Below are positions 59,385-64,000 of a stretch of 64,000 nucleotides of DNA, piece by piece. The stretch is from Lycorma delicatula (taxonomy: Eukaryota; Arthropoda; Insecta; Hemiptera; Fulgoridae). Positions within the stretch are counted from its first letter, which is position 1. The number at the start of each line of letters is the position of its first letter. The notes beneath the pieces are model-generated. The model searched no databases. It saw nothing but the letters and a program-made list of their open reading frames with translations, and was not told the DNA's origin. The position numbers and the translations under genes were made by a program. Location: positions 301,648,147 through 301,712,146 of the forward strand of contig NC_134455.1 of assembly GCF_047948215.1 (NCBI RefSeq). Reading direction: 5' to 3'.

Positions 59385-59895
59385 CTCACCGAACAACTTC
59401 CTGTATTCATCCACTTTCCACGCTGGAATACACGCTCAGTGATATCGCAGTCACCGCAACCGGGTCGAACTCAGGCTTGAGAAACTATACCGTTATCTCT
59501 TGTTATCACGACTACATCGAACATGGCCTCGCAGAACTACTCATCATCTCCGCTGGTCCCTGACAGTATTTATATCCCCTGGCCTGCAGAACCAGTACCC
59601 GCCTCATCTCTTTAACTGTTGAAGCGTAATAATTCTCATCGTTCGCGTCCTTACGTTTTTTCTGTAGGTTCTCATTCTGGTCCGTAACCCGTCTGGTCAA
59701 ATAATAGCTTTAGGAGATGCCATTGTCTGCATTACAAAGAACAGACTGTTAAACGGACCTGTTAGTCTGAAAGAAGAATCCCTTTCAGTTCCTTCTGGAT
59801 TCTTCTTATTATTTTTTTCTCTTTATATCTTTTCTTTCATTATTATTTTCCTTCTTAATTGTAAGAAATCCGTTACCCTCATTCGTTACACTGGT
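59385..59895 (-). promoter_or_regulatory. possible solo LTR or core promoter (minus strand)
   Basis: On the minus strand a block begins TGTAACGAATGAGGG at about 59894, a start typical of LTRs. It contains a TATAAATA box at 59574-59567 and, downstream, a GC-richer leader (about 59545-59400) ending in a splice-donor-like GGTGAGTTATG at about 59391. The order U3, TATA, leader fits an LTR, and equally a host promoter with a first exon. No second LTR, primer-binding site or downstream coding region is seen, and no right boundary is defined. Frames of about 60 codons in it are not recognised. Confidence 0.3.
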
Positions 59896-61190
59896 TCTGT
59901 TATAATACTATGATTTCATAAATTAGGTTCTTTTTTATAATAAAATATGTGCGGTGTTGAAAAGTAATCTTTTTCTTTAAACATGAGTGATTATAAAATA
60001 AAAATTTGCAATAAAATATGACAATACTTATTAACATTTATGGAAAAGATGAAATATGAGCAGGAAAATTTTGATACAGTAAAAGTTTGAAAGTTTGATC
60101 CAATAAAATAATCTTTCGCCTAAGTAAATTGACACAATTTTCTTTCACCGCTTACAACAGATTTTCAAAATATTTTTGGCATATATAATTATATAAAGTG
60201 TTTTTATTTGAAGAAGATGAAGTGAATAATATATATGTATATATACGTAAAATTGTTAATAGTTTTTAAGAGTATTGCAATATGATTTCCTTAAAATATA
60301 TTCATAATAGCAATTTACAAGACAGTTAAAAGGATTTTGATGCGAGAGAAATTTAATTCGATTTGTATCAGCTTGAAAGGAAGTGTGGTAATATTATTTT
60401 AATGAAGGTAAAAGTACTTTTTAATAAAATTTTCAAAGTAACAAAATCTATCGCTAAAGTTGATTTTACGCTTTTATAATTCACTTACAAATGAAGAATA
60501 GGTAATACTAACATTAAAACTTTGCTTTTTTGATCAGCCATCAATTATTTATTTCATTAACTTAGACGCAGAATTTAATCAAATATTAAGGCGTATCCTC
60601 TATGTAATTTTACTTATTTTTTGGAATATTTTTACGTTCTCATCTGCTTTAATATATTACAAAATATTCCTCGCTCAGTTTCTGACCTTCTCACGAATAT
60701 ATGTTTACTTTCAAGACTCTGAAATTCTCTGATTCAAAACTATTAAAATTCTGACTACTGTAGGTCACTTGATTTCAGCATCCTCCTTATTATGATGAAT
60801 ATTATTGATTTTTTTTTTAAATTAGACAATTTAGTGCAGTCCTAAGTTTTGGTAAGGAACATGTAATATTTTGAAAATTTTTTAAATGAAAAGTATTGAG
60901 AATTGCCTTTTGCATTTGATTCTCCACTAATAACGGTTAAAGTGCTGGACTATCCTCTTTAAGAGTTCAGAATTGAAGAAAACACACGTTTACAAGGCAC
61001 AATAGTAAGATAGAGTATTAAATCAATTTCAAGTATAGTACAAGTATTATATCTCGGCTACACAAAAAAAGGGGGATAAAGGTTATACGTGAAACCACAG
61101 AGTTCTTTTTTGATACAATTATGAAAAGTATAAGTTGAAGAAATTACTAGTATAATGAATAATTTCCAGATTTAGATAAGAGATCAAATA
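59896..61190. other. AT-rich spacer
   Basis: Nothing recognised. Confidence 0.5.
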
Positions 61191-61194
61191 CTCT

Positions 61195-61860
61195 TACAAC
61201 TAAGTAAATACATATACAATAAATTGGATATGAAGCGGGTTTCCGCAAAGTTTATAATACTGTTGATAATATTTTTAATTTGATAAATAAGTTAAGTTAA
61301 GAACGGTAAGAAGGAGCAGGAGACTCTATTGTGTATTTCTGTTCAACTTTTGATTCGCTGATCAGATATTCTTGTATTAAAAATTACACAATGTCGGTAT
61401 TTAGATAAAGTTTATAAGCATTTTGAAAAGGTTGTATAATGACACGTGATTGTCGGTTTGGGGTAAGCAAGGATTAACTGGTAGTTTTCGTGATCTCACT
61501 AATTATTTAGGTGTTGGGTTTGGATAGATATTGTAAATCTAAAATGTTTATTATTTGCCGAGATGTCTTTATTATTGTAGCAGAACCAAAATCATTTCAT
61601 AATTTGGTTAAAAGGCTTGACGAGTACAATAAAATTTGAGATATGAATGTAATGAAAGTAATTGTTTTTAGGAAGGGTCGGAAAATTTCAATAAATGAAC
61701 GATAATATTATAAGGGGAAATTGATTTAAGTTGTTAACTATTACCAAATTTGATAGTTAGACTTATTCCTCAGCTGAGTTTTAAATAAAATTTAAGAGAT
61801 AAGATAAAAAGGGAGAGATTTATTAAACACATCTTGTGAGACGTGTCCAGCAAGTTAAAA
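61195..61860 (+). pseudogene. decayed LINE reverse transcriptase
   Basis: Frames in order: IGYEAGFRKVYNTVDNIFNL (QAGFR..YST.DNIF, before motif A), SIVYFCSTFDSLIRYSC (FIDF..AFD, motif A with the Asp), then, further down, ICRDVFIIVAEPKSFHNLVK (motif C region, DD lost), RLDEYNKI and VIVFRKGRKISINER (thumb, K..VF.KGG). The order and spacing are those of a LINE RT of the type with an FRKGG block. The many stops make it one of the oldest elements here. The clade is not determined. Confidence 0.58.
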
Positions 61861-62246
61861 TCTTAAAATAGATTAAAAAACCCTGTTTTTTTTTAAATAA
61901 AAGGAGATACTGTTTTCAGCTACGTATGTATTAACATTTTCCAAATAAAGCAGGGGCGTGTATGAATTATCCTACAAAGACCGGGAGGGGGGAGTGTATA
62001 AGACAATTTGATGAAGTGGAGCAATTTCAGAGGTTTTTTATAAAGAGACTGTATGCTCTTTTTCTATACATTCAAAATAATTATGTATCTGTTTAGTGAC
62101 TGATAAAAAATTAATATTTTTGGGGATTCATTTATTATAATTAATTTTAGAATTACACGATTAGTCTATGAAGATTGACTACTTACTGACATGATGAAGT
62201 TACTTAAGGACTTTTCATTCTTCAGTTATCCATGTACGCTCACGCG

Positions 62247-62290
<44 letters not shown>

Positions 62291-64000
62291 GTTTTTTAAA
62301 TATGTTACAGCAAGCGTAATAAAATTATTACTTAATTATTATTTAGAGTTATAATAAAAAAGGAGAATATTTTAAATATGTTTTTACGAATTAATATAAT
62401 TTTCACACCTGATAATGTTCGTTTATTAATTTCTGACGACGTAAAGTGCTCATATTATCGTAATATAAATGCATTTAAGTAAAATATCTCTGAAGATTTC
62501 ATTTATCCTTGATCTTCCGAAACGGAAGGTTTAGCATGTCAAGGATAAACGACACAGATTTAAATGCCCATGAAGATAAGTTCTAAAAAATACGAAAGTT
62601 TATTCCGTAAAGAAGAAAAATACCCATTATTAAAAAAATATATTTCTACGAGTGGTGACAGTATATGTAATTGATTCTTTCCCAAAAAATGAGATACATT
62701 AATCTGTTCTTTTGATGTATGTTTTCCAGTCTTTCTATGAGTATGACGCTTGGAATAAATCTGATATATAATTAGCATAAATCAGTTTAATTCCTTTCTT
62801 CGGCAGTAATGATTTTATAATCGTTGGTGAGCATAGTGAAGCTGGTGCTTTTAAGACTGAATATTTCCTTTAGCTCAAAATGCTGTGTATGCTGATATGC
62901 ATCAATATATTTGACTTATTGAAGAAACAAAAGCAATTACATCATTATTGATTTTCTTTAATAAGGCTAATATGGAATGTTTTTATTCTTGCTAATGATT
63001 GTGCCATCTTCGTGACTGATGCTTGGTAACCGCCAACCGGTTGATGTGGCTCCAAGCAAAATTAAAAAAAAAGCGAAAAACCGTGTGTTTTCTCTGTAAA
63101 TAAACCGTCGTTTTTTCGAGCGTCTAACGTGTTGTAAATTTCTTATTGATTTAAAAAAAGATTTCATAAAGGTAATAGTTTTTTTGAAAAATCTTTATAA
63201 GTCATTAAATTTTATACACTATGAATATCTATTCCGTAATTAGTAACTCCTGTGTTGTCACCAAGCATTAGTAATTACAAAGATGTTATCTAAATAATTG
63301 TAATAATTGATGAATTATTTGATCAAATATTACTTGATGAAAATCCATTTTGACAAAAGAAAACGAGCAAATATACATATTTGTTCATTTTAAATAATTG
63401 TAGCTCAAATAATGTAGGATTACCCGTCACCTAAAAACTACCTACGTATCTCTCTCCGGAACTTTGGTGCAATATGGAAGAAAAAAGATACTTATCAGAC
63501 CGAGTTAAATTAATTGTATCACTAACTGTTTAGTTTATGTTAATTTATATTCATATTTATATGTTAATTATTTATAATTCAGCTTTTTAACGTTTACGGT
63601 ATGAAATTTACACCTTTGGAAAAGTAAAATTACTTCCAAAACTACAAAATTTAATTTTTCCGTGTTACGTCATCCACTGGGTGGTAACTTCAATTATTCT
63701 TGCTGTAAACGAATTTGAATTTAGTCTTGTAACGTCATTAAAATCGTTAAAGAATTCTTGAATAAAATTTTAGTTCTTATAATTTAGATTTATTGACAAA
63801 AATATGAATAGATCTTTAATTCTAATGAGCGGAATAGCGTACACTTCACATGAATCAAGATCTAGCAGTGTAATTGCTTTGAATATTAATACAGTTAGAA
63901 AGAGTATTATCATATTAAGCTGTTCATTCTAAGAGATACTTATGAAAAGGCTTAATTCAATAAGCAGTAAGATATTGAGCATCAAACTAAATCTGCTTTT
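61861..64000. other. AT-rich spacer with a (TG)n tract and a hairpin
   Basis: A (TG)n microsatellite lies at 62250-62288. A two-part hairpin (11-bp outer arms 62502-62512/62539-62549, with an inner TTCCG/CGGAA) is at 62502-62549. Open frames at 62560-62778 and 62967-63167 have no motif I recognise. Confidence 0.5.
62250..62288. repeat. (TG)n microsatellite
   Basis: About 39 bp of TG repeat. Confidence 0.95.

Noticed and set aside
1..64000. CRISPR array or bacterial operon structure
   Set aside because: No regularly spaced repeats with spacers, no operon-like gene packing; the sequence is eukaryotic repeat-rich DNA.

Overview
The window looks like a gene-poor, AT-rich stretch of a large insect nuclear genome, most probably hemipteran. 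That assignment is inference from base composition, the mix of transposable elements and the style of the SINEs; no diagnostic host gene is present. I find no convincing intact host coding exon. Almost everything I can identify is the debris of mobile elements, all of it interrupted by stops, frameshifts or truncation, set in long A+T-rich spacers with microsatellites.

Layout. 2.2-3.9 kb: a mariner-like DNA transposon with about 180-bp terminal inverted repeats and a broken transposase. 5.5-8.2 kb (minus): a Jockey-like LINE that has lost its endonuclease. 10.5-10.8 kb (minus): the C-terminal end of another LINE, abutting a long I-clade-like LINE at 10.8-14.9 kb (minus). 15.5-16.3 kb (minus): a LINE-terminal-domain-like remnant and an unrecognised protein remnant. 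16.7-18.8 kb: a tRNA-derived SINE, a thrice-repeated module, a perfect hairpin and a long inverted repeat. 19.2-21.8 kb: ORF1 of an R1-like LINE. 22.7 and 23.4 kb: two more SINE copies. 25.8-27.2 kb (minus): an IS630-Tc1-mariner transposase with DD82E spacing (Sailor-like). 27.7-30.2 and 31.0-32.3 kb: two head-to-tail copies of one LINE family, with a central patch far more alike than its flanks. 35.3 kb: a full-length SINE of a second tRNA-derived family. 36.0-36.4 kb: a diverged tandem repeat. 38.2-38.5 kb (minus): an RT fragment ending in a perfect hairpin. 41.2-42.5 kb (minus): ORF1 of a second I-clade-like element. 44.5-44.9 kb and 46.3-47.3 kb: LINE fragments. 48.0-49.1 kb: the 3' end of an R1-like LINE. 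49.9-50.7 kb (minus): remnant of an unassigned protein with a GHSY..PDR motif. 51.6 kb: a GC-rich minisatellite. 52.3-52.8 kb: two SINE copies. 54.4-54.8 kb: a roughly 370-bp fold-back palindrome. 56.6 kb: a 147-bp tandem repeat. 59.4-59.9 kb: a possible solo LTR or core promoter. 61.2-61.9 kb: a decayed LINE RT.

The parts do not work together as a pathway. They record insertion, nesting, internal deletion, gene-conversion-like exchange and template-switch events. The most informative observations are the DD82E element, the conversion-like patch between the two LINE copies, the fold-back element, the series of snap-back hairpins (one an in-frame 27-bp insertion in a LINE ORF) and the two SINE families. 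I did not find a previously undescribed functional system.
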